Made by a program: the position numbers and the translations under genes. 64,000 bases of DNA, taken from positions 390,918-454,917 of the forward strand of contig MNCI01030123.1 of the NCBI GenBank assembly GCA_015680685.1. Direction: 5' to 3'. The notes below the pieces were generated by a model. It saw only the letters and a list, made by a program, of their open reading frames with translations. It was not told the DNA's origin and searched no databases. Positions within the stretch are counted from its first letter, which is position 1, and each line of letters begins with the position of its first letter. Source of the stretch: Gnetum montanum (Eukaryota; Streptophyta; Gnetopsida; Gnetales; Gnetaceae). This document shows, in pieces, positions 9,842 through 21,585 of this stretch.

Positions 9842-11633
9842 TAGATTTAGAAAGAAAAGATAAAAGAGATCCCTTATGCTATGCCTCAAGTTTTGAAACA
9901 TGTATGTTTTCTTTAGCATATGTGATTCATTTGAAATATACATATACAGGTTGTTGAGGAACTGAACCAATGAATTAAGTGGAGGGAACCTGATGTATGA
10001 AACAGGAATATTATGTATATCATGGTTGTGTTATTTTTAAATGGTGAACATATAAAATGTTGTGTATGTTGTTGATGCACTCTTCTTTATAGTTTCATGA
10101 GTTATTAGAATATAAGTACCCCCTCCATGCCTGTAGAAAGGTTGCATGATGACCTTTCAAGGCATTGTAAGACAATGCATTAATAAATTAAGAACACTTT
10201 GCATCACTAATGGCCTGAAGGAGAAGGTGTTTCACCAAGTTCTATGTCCTAGACTTACAACTTATTGTGTTTTCACGTTGCAACCTCTTTCTTTGTATTG
10301 CATGGCATGATTTAGAAGAAGGGATATTGCACGGCTATGTATTTATTGCTGGTAAAATTTCAAATGATATGCTGGTAAGACAAAAAGGAGGAATAGAGAT
10401 GGATATTATGTTTAAATATTTGATAATTGTTAAATTTCTGATATGCTAGATTAAGTGAAATTGCACTTGAGATTTGTTAAATTAGAATCCTAAAATTTTG
10501 AAAATTGCAAATCTAGGAATTGAACTTGCAAACTATTAGACTATTTTTAATTAATTTTTAATGGTGATCATGGAAATAATTGAACTCATGACTTGGTGGC
10601 ATGTAATATGTTTAGAAAGAAAAGAAAAGAAAGAATCACTTAAAAGAAACAACCCATCATCTCTTGAATTCCATTAGTATAAAGAGAGAGGAGAGGGAAA
10701 TAGATGGAAAAAGAAGGAAGAGCACAAACAAAAGGAGTGGCTAGAAAAAAGGACAGCAACAAAAGAAGACTGTGGCTATTGTAGAAGACAACCAAAAAGA
10801 AGTTGTGTGGCTGAAATAGAAACTGAACAACAAAAGAAGATGTAATCCAACATACAAATAAATGGCTATAAAACCCATTTTCCAATATTGATATTGTACA
10901 AGTCAGCTTTTTAAAAGCACTATAAAACCCAAGATGAACCAGCTTTTGCATTTTTTATGTAGTTGCAATTTCTTTTTCCCATGTTTTTACACGTCTGTGG
11001 AATTCATTTGGAATCCTTCTGAGTCAGTGATTGGGATTTGGTATTAATTGATGTAGAGTTGCATCTTTAATAATCAAGTAAAGCATCATTGCACCCAAAG
11101 CTGATTGTTGCTTCAACATACCGTTAATCAACTATGCCTGATCTTATTCTTATTCCGTAGGGAGTGACGTGAGTTGGGAAAACATTGAATATTGCAATGC
11201 TGTATGCAGTATGTGTTTTGATTAGAATGATTGATAAATTTTTACTGCATCACTCCCTTAAGTTTATATTTTTTTCATCTTATTAGATTTCTTTAACATC
11301 CCTGATGAATTGTAAAAGATGGCAGTGCTGAGCTAGTTGACTATTTTGTTCTATTGTTATTGTTGCCTCATTTATCCTCTAGTGTGCCAACTTTTTCTTT
11401 CGGTTGGTTTGTTTTATATCTTTGTTTTTCTTGTTATGTAGATGGTATGGGAGGGGGTTTGCTTTCTTCCCTTTTTAAAGTTATTTTAATACTGCTACAT
11501 TTAGATATGCATTCTTGAAACTGAGTTCTGATTGGATAATAAGATCACTTTGGGGTCTGAGGGTTCTTGTTTTCTTTTTATTTTTTAAATTGCTGCTTTA
11601 GACTGAATTTATGGTTACCTGTTTGTTATGCAG
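9842..11633. other. Probable intron or 5' flank of the DDR4-like gene
   Basis: No exon-like segment is convincing in this stretch, although the exon at 11634 starts in the middle of a conserved protein and must be joined to an upstream exon. A poly-pyrimidine-rich tract and ATGCAG acceptor precede 11634. Either the upstream exons lie left of this window or I missed short ones. Confidence 0.4.
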
Positions 11634-11740
11634 CAAGAGGATGTTCAGAGCTTCATCGACAGATCTTTGAAACATGGAGCTCAGCTTTCAACATTTCGTA
11701 GGGAGCGCCTTGGTGGTGATGCTCGTGGAACCTCCTATTG
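11634..11740 (+). CDS. DDR4: DDR4-like exon 1 of the visible part
   Basis: Acceptor TTATGCAG, then QEDVQSFIDRSLKHG through GGDARGTSYW. The exon ends TATTG before GTAATC, splitting the Trp codon (TG|G) with the next exon. It starts in phase 0 and so needs an upstream exon. Confidence 0.8.
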
Positions 11741-14700
11741 GTAATCCTATGAAAACTTAAAATGCAATGTTCAAACTGTTGTAAAATCATAACATGTTAG
11801 CTCATTTGTTTATGATTTTTTCTTTGGTTTGCTTCATATGAACAATATTGTCGTTTGAGCCTAAAGATTATCCTTTTAAATTCGTATTAAGGTATGAGGA
11901 TGATTCTATCATCGGGCACCGTCTATATCGAGAAATTCGAAAGATTGAAGTCAAAAACAAAGTGAAGGTGAAAGGTTCTTTGACAATGCCTGTAGTGACG
12001 TGTCAGTGGGAGACTGTGGCAACAAATTTTGAAGAATTTCAACTTGTGGCAGTAAGTTCTTAATCACTATATTATTTATTTTCATGGTATTTCATTGTCA
12101 CAAGTCTTCAAAGCGATTGGCAGTATGTTTGTAATCATGGCTGATTTTTCTCACATTATTAAATACTGTCATAAATCAATTAGCATTGTTTCTACCAGAA
12201 ATTGCATATTTTTGTATCTATATCATTCTTATTTGCAAACTTGCATTTGATTTTGTTCATAATTGAAACATATGAAATGGCAGAGATTTGCTTTTCATAG
12301 TAACCATACATTTTTTCTCCAACTATTATAGGTTTTAAGTATGTTCTGAAACATTTCTAGAATTTTTCATATTGAACGATAACATCTGATTCTTGACATT
12401 TTAGGCTGTTTGTTATGTTTTGTTGATAGAAATCTATATCATTTTCACAATAGTGCGATTATCCTAATAACATAGGCTAACCTGTTAAGTTGCCTGAAGA
12501 ATTTGATGATGATCTTCTGTGGTCAGCTGTCTACCTAATGCCATAGTTCCTAAATGTTTTTCAAATTGTTGGAAATCTGATTTCCTTTTTTTTTTCAAAA
12601 AATAAAATAAAAAAAATCAATGTCATGATTCCAGATGATTCTAGGTTATGATTCTGAGCAATGTGTGATCCAGAATGTCTGGAATGGAAAAGCAATCCAC
12701 GATGCAATCTGCATTTGAGAAGTATGCTTTATGGCATCACGAACTATTGAACACGAAATACAGATGGGTAATAAAATGAGGTTCTTGAATTGAATTTTGT
12801 TTTCATGTCTAGCAAGAAACAGCATGCCATATGATCATCTAAGAAAAAGCTTGAATTCTGTTTAATATCTGATATTTCCAATATCATGTCCATCTCATCT
12901 GGTCGTTACTGAAATTTCAAAGTAGCTGCATGTGCCAACAGAGTTTTTAGATGATGCAGATGGACATTAGGAAGGATATAATCATTCAAAATTAATAAAA
13001 TATTGGATTAGTGGCAATTGCATTCTTAATCTGAGCAACAATGTGAAATCTTTGATGGTTGAAAGTTTAGAAGCTTTCATGTATGTTACATGATTGCCAT
13101 GTAAAGGTTAAGTTGTCCACAAATGAGCAAGCAAATAAGTAAATAAGAGGATGTTGCACGTGCAGTTAATGATTAACAAGGATCCTGAAGTATTTTCAGC
13201 ACAAGTATGTTGAAACAAGTTGATGTGAATAACTTTATAACATGGAAATTTTTGAAGTGTTGGATATTTAAATCTACTAAAGATTGGAAGAGCTTCATAA
13301 GTACTGGAACATTTAATCTTTTTTCTTGGAAGCTTGGACTACATTAGGTTTGAAATAATGACATTGTTATAAATGCAATTCGTGTTCTGTTATTGAAAAT
13401 TGAAAAATAAAATGTTGTTCATCCCTATTGCGATAATATCATTAGTAGGCAGTTTGGGTTATTAGTATTATTATGTTTGTGTTCATTGGTTGAATGAATT
13501 AATTTATACAAGTCGTTGATGTAAGTCATGCGGAGATGGTTGAATAGCCTAGGCAAGCTAGTAATTTATTTTGCCTGAGGCTTTTAAAATAAATTTTTTA
13601 GATTGGTTGATAAATTAACCATTCTAGATTGTAGGATATCATGCATTCTAATCTTGAAAATGTTTGAGGAGCAGAGAAGTATCAGAGAAAATCACAATAG
13701 AAGATAAGACATAAGTCATAAAACAAAAATGGAACTTTTGATCATAACTAAGCCTTGGCTAAGGATGAGAAGAGTCAAGAGAAAATCCCTAGGAATGTTA
13801 CATAATGTTGCACCATAAGGTCTGTGTTTAAAAATTGCTGGCAATGGATGATTGGAAAAAAAGAGGAACTAAGATCTTGAGGATGGCTACAAAAATATTA
13901 GGTATATGTTGAATCTTATTGAGGATACTAGAGAAGTAGTTAAAAAAGGTGGGTTGTGTTAAGAGGATAAGCACGGTACAAAGACTCACATGAACTTATG
14001 GTATGAAACACAATGTCTTTGTGCTAGGTAAACTACATAGTTTTGCAGCGAATGGTATGAATGTTACAGACTTTTCCACTTAAGTAAAAGAAAATTATTG
14101 AAATGGAGTGGTCATCATTGTTGATTAATTTGACAAAGATAAGGTGGTACATGTGTACCACCATGGTGATTGGATTATGGACATAAAACTTGTACTTGGA
14201 AATGAGATCATCAACATCATCAATGTATAGGCATCACAAACTAGCTTAGAAAATTCTATCAAGCAAGATTTTTGGGATTCAATAGATTTGATGCTTCAAG
14301 GCTTTTTCTAGTGAAAAAGCATATTCATTGCAATGGATTTTAATGATCATGTTGTATCTATGAAAATGGGGTATCAGAAGATTCATGTAGGAAATGACTT
14401 TGAAGTGTGAAATGATATAAGAGATTTATTGCTACATGGAGAGAGCTTTACAACTCAGCATCGACTAATGGTTATGGATTTCACTATATAGAGTTGCAAC
14501 GGCAGTGTGAGAAAAGGGACTACATGCACAAAATGGTGGAATTTGAAGGAAGGCAACATCACCTTATTAAGAGAATGGTTAAAGAGGGTGCTTGCAATTA
14601 GGATTGTTTTGCAAATTTAATTTGGGGCCAAATGGAAAGTTGCATTTAGAAAGTTCGAAAAAGACATTTTGTGTGAAACAAAAGATAAAAAATACATTCC

Positions 14701-17700
14701 AAATGAGATATGGTGGTGAAGTGATGGATTGCAACATGCTATACAAAAGAAGAAAAATGCTCTGTGGAATGGCAATGAAGTGGAAACTAAAAAAAATAGG
14801 TTGATATACAAAATGGCAAAGGAGTCAAAATTAGCAGTAGCGAAAGCTAAACATAAGGCCTTGGATTATTTCTATGAGGAATTAGGAACAAAGGAAGGAT
14901 AAAAATCAATATAGAAATTGGCAAAAATCATAAACAAGTAATGTAAAGATATTGATAATGTCAAATACATAAAGCAGGGGTAGATAAGAAAATTTTGTTA
15001 AAAAGTAATGAAATTTTGTTTAGGTGGAAAAATTATTTTCAAAAATTACTAAATGAAGAATTTCTAAGAGAAGACATCCAATAAAAACTAAATTTTGGTT
15101 TGGTTAATGAATTGTCCTTTTTAACTCTTATCGAAGGTTGGAAAGGATTGTGAGATATAGGGGTTTCATGCTTAACACAATTATTTAACAAAATTTTGAA
15201 GGATGGAGAAATACCTAAAAATTGAAGAAAAACATTGTTGTTCTCATCTACAAGAATAATGGAGATTTGCAAAATTTTTGAAACTATAGAAGGATGGAGG
15301 GATAAAGCTAATGAGCCACACTATGAAGCTTTGGGAGAGATTCAACATTATCAGAAAACTGATTTGGATATATTAAAGTGTTTCATGATGTGTATGAAGG
15401 AGCTACTACTAGAATTAGAATTGCATGTGGAACCACATCTGATTTTTTAGTCACAGTAGGTTTACATCGAAGGATTGCACTTAGCCCATATATATTTGCT
15501 ATTGTTATGGATGCATTAACAAAGGAAATACAGGATGAAATCACTTGGTGTATGCAATTTGGGGATGATAGTGTTTTTGGAGATAGCTTGAAAAAATATT
15601 GCCTCCAAAATGGAAAATGGAGATATACTCCAGAATCAAAAGGTTTAAAAATTAGTAGAAGTAAGACAAAAATATAGAATGTAATTTTAAAAAAGCATAA
15701 ACTATGGTGTAATAGAAGTAACAATTCAAGGCCGAAAGGTCTCTCACTACAAATAGTTCTGCTATCTAGAATCAATGCTTTAATCAAATAGTGACATTGA
15801 TAAAAATATAAGAAATAAGATTAAGGTAGGATGGTCAAAATGGAGACAGGCTGGTGGTGTTTTATGCTATAAGTGAATCTTTTTTTTTTTTAAACTTTTA
15901 AGGAATGGTTGGGATATATTAATAAAATCACAATGTATGTATAAACCAAACTACAGGAGTCTACAGCAACATATAAACGTGATCAATCCCTGACATCCTC
16001 AAAACCTAGGCCCAGCCAGCCCAGAACCCTGAAATTATCTGCACGTTTGAAGTTTGGCAGATCCCCTCACCCTAAAACCTCCAATTCCAACAGCCAAAAA
16101 GTGGTTTAGTCAACATCAAGAAAATGGGGGCCCGACAAACCCTCAACCCTTGGACCCTCCTAGTTTCCTAGAGTCTCTTCGGGAGTTCGGTGCACTCACA
16201 GTCCCTGCACTCCTGGCAGTGTATTGCCTGAAGAATCTCCCAATGCCTTTCAGTGTCCACAAAGGCCATGGCCTCCTGGCTCCTTTCTAGCCCACTCAAC
16301 TTTGTCCCCTATAAGAGAATCTTAATAAAACTAAAGGAAAAACTTTATAGGACAATAATCAGACTTGTTAGCTTATATGATGATGAATGTTAGTTAGTAC
16401 AAAAGAGGCATAAACAATAAATCAGTGTGGCAAAAATGCAAATGCTATAAAAATGATGTCTTAGATGGTTTGGGCGTGTGCAAAGAAAATCAAATAATCA
16501 CTTTATTAAAAAAGGTTGGTACATCATTATTCCAGAGCCACCAAAAGGAAGATTAAAAAAAAAAACCTAGAAAAAGTGCATGAAAATGATATGAAGAAAT
16601 TGCAAATAGAAAAGGATCTAGCTCTTTATAAAGGTGAATGTTAAAATAGAACTCATGTAGCTGATCTCATTTTGAGGGGACAAGGAATGGTGATGATTTC
16701 AGAAGTACCATGCAATTTTGTAAACTTTATTATAATGAATATTATTTCATATTTTGTTATTTATTTATTTTATGCATTCTGTGGCTCAGTGAAGAAAATT
16801 GTTTACATATTGTTTGATAAATAAACTATTTAAATTATGTCAGTTCAATGAGGTGCCATGCATTTTGAGGAATCAAAGAATATTGTCTTCTGATATATTA
16901 CATTGTAGTCAATAAACAGTGATCTAAGATTATAATGATTGTCCTTAACATTTTTTTTTTCTTTTCCAAACATTATCTATTTGGTGGGATTGATGCATTC
17001 TCTTTCTCTTGATTGGGTTTTTGCTTCATTGCCTGATGCAGGAAAAGCTTTGTGCAAGTAGAAATAAGATGGAAGTTGGGATTGCAAAGAAGCTTAAGAA
17101 TGATATCCTTCCAGAACTTGAAGTCTTCTATAAGGTGTTCGACTTCGCTATTCTAATGGAGTTATTACTGTAACTTAAGTTTTCCAGTTAGCAATTATTT
17201 CTTTTCTTGCATTTCAGTGACATTTGAGTTTTGAATAGTGACTTTAAATATGAAATTTTACCTTTGAGAGTTTTGTTCTTATCTATAAACTGATTTGTTT
17301 CTATGAACATTGTTGTTTTGGTTTTGCGTTTGTTATTTTGGAAAGAGAAAAGAGAGGGCAATGAAAAAACAACAGAGACAGCGGATGCTTCTTGATGGAT
17401 TTCTAAACACTCTAGGACCGTCCTCTGGCCGCTCACTTCGTCATCGTAAACCTGTCAGATACACATTTGGTGTGTTAAATTTATTATTTTTTCATTTCTT
17501 TTATTGCAGGAGGGTATTAGGGGTTTAAAGTTCAGTATATGTATTTGAAGTTATGCATGTAGCTTGTTACAACATTTATAGGCTAATATATTCATTTTCA
17601 TTGAGACATTGACACATCTTCCGCCTGGTGTTCGAACTAAACACGCTGTTTTGTGGAGGAAATATTTACCAAGGGAAAAACGTACAACCTACATCGTCAT

Positions 17701-19784
17701 TCAGTGTTCAATGGAAGAAGAATAATGTGTAACTTAATGTACTTGACTTCAATATTATCTGTCATCCAGCATGGAGGAGATTTTGCTTAAGACAAATAGG
17801 AAATCCTAGTAAATGAGAATGAATACCAAATTAAAAAGATTCCTTGCCATAGCCAGGCATGAACTGTAGCCCAAGCGAGGAGAAGAAGAAGAAGAAGAAG
17901 AAGAGGTTATCATGATTTTGTCCCCAAATAACATGATGGTCCTGAATTATGTTCAGTGAAAAAGACCTAAGCTCAAGATGTGCATATGCATCTCGCTTTG
18001 AAGTCAATTCATCCACTTGTATTTTCATTGAATGTTGACTCTTTTGCTTCTGGAAGCATTGTTGATAAACACGACAAGAACTTTGCCTAACGTAATTTGA
18101 ATTATTACTTTACGCACAAATATTAGAGAATTCCATGCGGGTGTATGGCACATTTTAGGTGGGTAAAATTGTTGAGCTTAATGACATAATGTCTTAACAT
18201 GCAACCAAATTGGTCTGATTTGGTTGCTGAAGGATCCTTGTTTGTTCTTGGTGCTATCTGCTATCTTATTCTTTGCAGTTGAAGTCAAATACTTGCTGTA
18301 GCTTGAAGTAGGGTTTGGTTCAAGTAATTTGCATCCTAGGTAGTGCGAAATGTCATTGTGGGTTGGTGCAACTGTAGTCTGTTTCAAAGACCAGATCATT
18401 CGACAGAGGGATTCTTGAAGGATACCTGAATTTTCCCTACCTTTCATTGTGAAGCACTAAGAATTATAATGTCTGTCTTAACTATTTTCCTGGATTATTC
18501 TTGGGGACATGACCTCAGACATTTCTGGTTTTCTTGAAATTTTTGACTTTAAAAGGAGATTTAACTATTCTTGCATCTAATTATATATTTTCTTGGCAGA
18601 TGATTTTGACCGGTCAATAACGGAAGCAATAAATGTTACCAAGTGAGTTTTTAACAGTTTCGGTCTTCTAGCTTTATGTACCAACATTACTTTGTTATGA
18701 AAAAGTTATAAAGTGCCGACTAAACGAAGTTGTTGGCTAATTTACAGAAAGAAGCAGCCGGCCTCTGAGACTCGACAGCCAGTTGTCAGAAAACCTTCAA
18801 CTAGGCCCCAGCATTCTGTTGCCAATGGTAAACAGAATGGTTTCTTTGAACACTCAGGTGCCACCTCATCTAGTATGAGAAATGGAAGTGCAGAATCTGA
18901 TGCAGAGCACACTCCTGGTATCTTGACACGCAGGTAAGCTTTAATTTTAGATCTTTCCGGTTTAATAATATACTTGAATGCACTCATCCAAAACAATGTT
19001 ATTACTGGGCAGGGAGAGAACAAGGCGGCGGCCTCAGAGATACTCAGAAAAAGAATTTGTTGAAGCAGTTTCAGATAATGAAGCAGATTTTGATAGTGAT
19101 GAAGAAATAGTTGGTGAGGCAATTTATGATGAAGAATACCTAAAAATGCGAAAACGTAAAAGGCAATACAGTAGCTCTGAGGATGATGAAGAATACAAGG
19201 AAGAAGAGGAGAATGTCGAGGAAGATGATGATGAAGATTATGGCTATGCTTTAAGTACCAGTGAAGAAGTTGATGATCATAAACAAGTGAAGTGGGGACA
19301 ACGTCTTGGAAGGAAGTGGCAACAGGAGCTTTCAGGGAGCACACAGAGGAAGGAGCAGAAACTGAAATTTGTGGATGACATAGAACCTCAGTTGCGTCGT
19401 AGCAAAAGGGCTACGCGTGCCATTGACTACAGACTTTATGAAGAATCAAATTCTGAAGACAATGCCGAAGAATTTGAGAAGCCAAGTGGCTCAGGTTGTG
19501 AGGCATACGCTTCCGGAGCCGCATCAGAAACTAGCAACAGTGCAGATTATGGTATGGAGAGTGGTGATTCATTAGTGAATATTCCTGTTAAGCATATTGA
19601 TAGAAAAGAGACGTTACAGTTTAACATGGTTGATGAATCGAGGGAGAAAGCAGCTCTAAATAAGATGACATTGTTGGACAAGGAGCTACCGAAAGAGGAG
19701 ACTACAGACATGAAGCAGCAAAGATTCATTGACTTGAATGAACTAGCTCCTTTTCCAGGACATGATGACGGGACAGCATTGTGA
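11634..19784 (+). CDS. DDR4: DDT-domain-related protein DDR4-like, 3' part (seven exons)
   Basis: Joined exons 11634-11740, 11892-12051, 17042-17134, 17346-17469, 18600-18642, 18748-18933 and 19013-19784 give one uninterrupted frame of about 495 codons ending in TGA; all introns are GT-AG and phases match. From memory of the family this matches plant DDR4 (Arabidopsis At1g18950), a DDT-related partner of ISWI remodellers in the nucleus. Recognisable parts are QEDVQSFIDRSLK, GTSYWYEDDSIIGHRLYREI, QWETVATNFEEFQ, KKERAMKKQQRQRMLLDGF, RKPVRYTFDDFDRSITEAI, basic RTRRRPQRYSEKE, long acidic runs (EEYKEEEENVEEDDDED) and a C-terminal FIDLNELAPFPG. The N-terminal DDT region is not seen, so the model is 5' partial. 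The function is inferred from the family, not shown here. Confidence 0.8.
11892..12051 (+). CDS. DDR4: DDR4-like exon 2
   Basis: The acceptor ATTAAG is followed by G that completes Trp, then YEDDSIIGHRLYREIRK and QWETVATNFEEFQLVA. The donor is GTAAGT. The 150-bp intron before it makes the YW-YEDD joint in frame. Confidence 0.85.
15378..15677 (+). pseudogene. RTE reverse transcriptase core
   Basis: This is the best-preserved 99-codon block of the RTE element. It spans palm motifs B and C: YEGATTRIRIACGTTSDF, GLHRRIALSPYIFAIVMDAL and the catalytic YxDD equivalent FGDD. The GLHQGSALSP motif reads GLHRRIALSP, so the conserved Gln-Gly pair is lost, and the protein stops after SKTKI. Confidence 0.85.
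15881..16308 (-). mobile_element. Nested LINE 3' end with 14-bp target-site duplication
   Basis: A T-run (15881-15891) starts a GC-richer insert that ends at 16308. It is flanked by CTATAAGTGAATCT (15867-15880) and CTATAAGAGAATCT (16309-16322), a 14-bp duplication with one mismatch. Removing the insert and one copy rejoins the RTE C-terminal reading (VLCYK.. to LIKLKEKLYRT). On the - strand the insert holds a HERHWEIL-type motif also hinted at in the 651-1346 element. It is a 5'-truncated LINE copy inserted antisense by target-primed reverse transcription. Confidence 0.85.
17042..17134 (+). CDS. DDR4: DDR4-like exon 3
   Basis: The acceptor GATGCAG and donor GTGTTC bound 31 codons (EKLCASRNKMEVGIAKKLK to PELEVFYK). 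The phase-0 borders match exons 2 and 4. It is predicted helical or coiled. Confidence 0.8.
17346..17469 (+). CDS. DDR4: DDR4-like exon 4
   Basis: The acceptor TTGGAAAG is followed by RKERAMKKQQRQRMLLDGF and GRSLRHRKPVRYTF. The last base G joins the next exon to give Asp. It is strongly basic, a likely nuclear-localisation and nucleic-acid-contact segment. Confidence 0.85.
17470..18599 (+). other. Intron 4-5 of the DDR4-like gene with GAA microsatellite
   Basis: GTGTGT and TTGGCAG bound it. It contains a (GAA)n run at about 17878-17905. I see no further feature. Confidence 0.75.
18600..18642 (+). CDS. DDR4: DDR4-like exon 5 (43-bp microexon-like)
   Basis: The acceptor TTGGCAG and donor GTGAGT bound 43 bp encoding DDFDRSITEAINVT. 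It joins exon 4 to give RYTFDDFDRSI, a well-conserved family string, which supports the call although the exon is too short to stand out alone. Confidence 0.8.
18748..18933 (+). CDS. DDR4: DDR4-like exon 6
   Basis: The acceptor TTTACAG and donor GTAAGC bound KKQPASETRQPVVRKPSTR and a Ser/Asn-rich stretch ending GILTR, with a split Arg codon (AG|G). It is low in predicted order. Confidence 0.8.
19013..19784 (+). CDS. DDR4: DDR4-like terminal exon
   Basis: The acceptor ACTGGGCAG is followed by 257 codons ending in TGA at 19782-19784. In order: basic RERTRRRPQRYSEKE, acidic repeats around residues 20-85 of the exon, a second basic cluster (QLRRSKRATRAIDYRLY), a Ser-rich acidic section and the C-terminal IDLNELAPF. 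The in-frame ATG at 18978 lies in the intron and is not the start. Confidence 0.85.
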
Positions 19785-20310
19785 GACATGCAATTGCCGT
19801 AACATAATTTTTTTCCAACACCAAACAAGTATGTCTTTACTCACAAATCTACTATTGTTGCATTTGACAAAAGTGTGCCTTCAGCGGTTTCTGCTGGATT
19901 TGGTACCTTGAATCTGTTATCGGAGGCCCACAGTTGATAAATTTACTGGAGGTCTGATCTGTAATACTAAAGACTGGTTCAGCTGTAATATAAGCATACA
20001 AGTTCAAAAAACACGGAAAGGTTATTCTCCATTATTTTTTCCCTAGCAAGCAACAGCTGATTTAGCTGTATTCGGTATTGACACCATTTTATGCGTTTTC
20101 CCGTCTAGCTTCATTTCAGGAGAGGGCTAACTTCTTCTGTATAAATGTCCTGTTGTATCACCATCCTCTGGGATTTGTGGGCGTCATGATATTTGGGTCT
20201 TTAGACCAATTTACCTGGAAGAATTGGGTTGGGTGATAATCTGAACAAGTTTTATACACAGGAAACTCTGATCACCTACAAATACACACAAGGCAATAAA
20301 AAAATTACCC
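19785..20310 (+). terminator. Presumed 3' UTR and poly(A) region of the DDR4-like gene
   Basis: Sequence after the stop codon lacks coding signal. A canonical AATAAA lies at 20295-20300 and TGTATAAATG near 20139; the cleavage site itself cannot be fixed from sequence alone. Confidence 0.35.
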
Positions 20311-21304
20311 AGCCACTTTTATATCATATCTTCGTTCAGAGATGAGAAACTGAACATAGATGCCAAAACTGTTGTTGCTTCTGAATTTGAAGTCTCGTTA
20401 TTTTACTCTATATTTTGCTATATAAATTGTATATTAATAGCTTAAAGATTAGGATAGTAAACTGCAAAATACAAAAATCGTCTTCAAGTGTATTTTAAAT
20501 GGGGACGGAGAGAAAGTTTGTTACATTCGCTTTTTGGTTTTTGAAATCCTGGAGTGTGGATAGTTATCTACGTTACAAGGACGTACTCATTCCGATTTCT
20601 AATGCTTCACTGATTTTTCTATGATAACCATTAAATGATATGTTCACTGACTAAATATCCAATGATTGTTATCATCAATTTCCGTGTAGCTGCTCTGCTC
20701 GTGATGCATTTTTTATTTTCATATGTTTTACTTTTACACGTTTATCATTTCACATCATTCAAGTTCTAAATGGTCCTATTTCACCGATGTTATATTTCTG
20801 CAAAAACAATTTATTTTGTGAACACCACTGCAAGCATGGCTAGTTGTTTTCCAGTGCATGGGATTCAAGTTTTTGATTTGATATGCTGATTTTAAAGCGA
20901 CTTCTTTCTGCGATAGGAAACTGTTTCCAACCCATATGCTAGGGTTACTGATAACAGGGCAGCAATTTAGCAGTATGGACGCCTTGCCTGTAGTCACCTT
21001 GCATGTAACGTTATCGATTAGCTATCTTCGTGTGCAAAAGGATTCATTAAAATGCTCCTATAATCATAGAATTTACTTCCAACGCGCTGTATAGAACATT
21101 ATTGTACTTTATTTTCAGATCCTTGGATATATTAATCTTTCAAAGATTTTCAAATGCAGCCTTTTCTTAGTCTCTTTAATTTTTTTGGGTGAATATAAGG
21201 AGTTTATATCAGCTGTTGACATGAATCAATGCAAAATGGTAAAAGCTCAACCTTTTTTAAGTGGTTGCACCTAGGCTTTAACCTAAGTCTCATGAGAAAC
21301 AAGT
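20311..21304. other. Unassigned intergenic sequence
   Basis: No coding frame, repeat or motif was recognised; the short - strand ORF at 20776-20997 has no family features. Confidence 0.4.
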
Positions 21305-21419
21305 ATTTTATTTTTATATTTTTAGAAAATGTTCGGGAGTGTATTATTGAAAAATTATAGTACAAGAGTATACAATTCGAGGGTCATCAGAAATGGCCCG
21401 CGGAGGAGGGGGAGAGGAA

Positions 21420-21585
21420 ACAAGTGCTCCCTTGGGAGGAAGTTGTCTTGATGAGGCTAGCAGGGAGGCGTGGATCCCTCTGGGAGCGTTGTCCAACGCC
21501 ACAAACGACAAGTGCTCCCTTCTCCCTTGGGGGGAAGTTGTCTTGATGAGGTTAGCAGGGAGGCGTGGATCCCTCTGGGAGCGAC
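21420..21585. repeat. Tandem duplication in the LINE 3' UTR
   Basis: Two copies of ACAAGTGCTCCC...GGAAGTTGTCTTGATGAG...AGCAGGGAGGCGTGGATC...CTCTGGGAGCG, starting at about 21420 and 21508, lie head to tail in the 3' UTR. Confidence 0.85.

Larger units (their letters stand above)
13740..16770 (+). mobile_element. RTE-clade non-LTR retrotransposon remnant
   Basis: Read on the + strand, the product is a single-ORF RTE type with endonuclease then RT. Endonuclease traces include IVD..KDKVVHVYHHGDWIMDIKL, MDFNDHVVSMKMGYQKIHVG and QHRLMVMDF (the histidine end motif kept). The linker has GTCTKWWNLKEGN and YFQKLLNEEFL. RT is seen at 15378-15680 as DVYEGATTRIRIACG, SDFLVTVGLHRRIALSPYIFA, FGDDSVFGDS (the FADD box with Ala changed to Gly) and SKGLKISRSKTK. 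The C-terminus follows the nested insertion: KLKEKLYRTIIR, LRWFGRVQRKSNN and ALYKGEC.NRTHVADL. Stops and frameshifts are numerous. Both ends are approximate. Confidence 0.85.
12052..17041 (+). other. Intron of the DDR4-like gene (about 5 kb) carrying transposons
   Basis: GTAAGT at 12052 and GATGCAG at 17041 bound it. From 12052 to about 13740 I see no feature. The rest is filled by an RTE retrotransposon and a nested LINE end, listed separately. From about 16770 to 17041 it is plain AT-rich intron with a T-rich tract near 16951. Confidence 0.8.

Noticed and set aside
9842-11633. Search for the missing N-terminal DDT exons of the DDR4-like gene
   Set aside because: I found no in-frame segment with family strings and matching phase, so no upstream exon is claimed.
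18742-19344. 200-codon open frame on the - strand
   Set aside because: It is the antisense shadow of DDR4-like exons 6 and 7 and crosses a well-supported intron; the + strand frame has the conserved protein strings.
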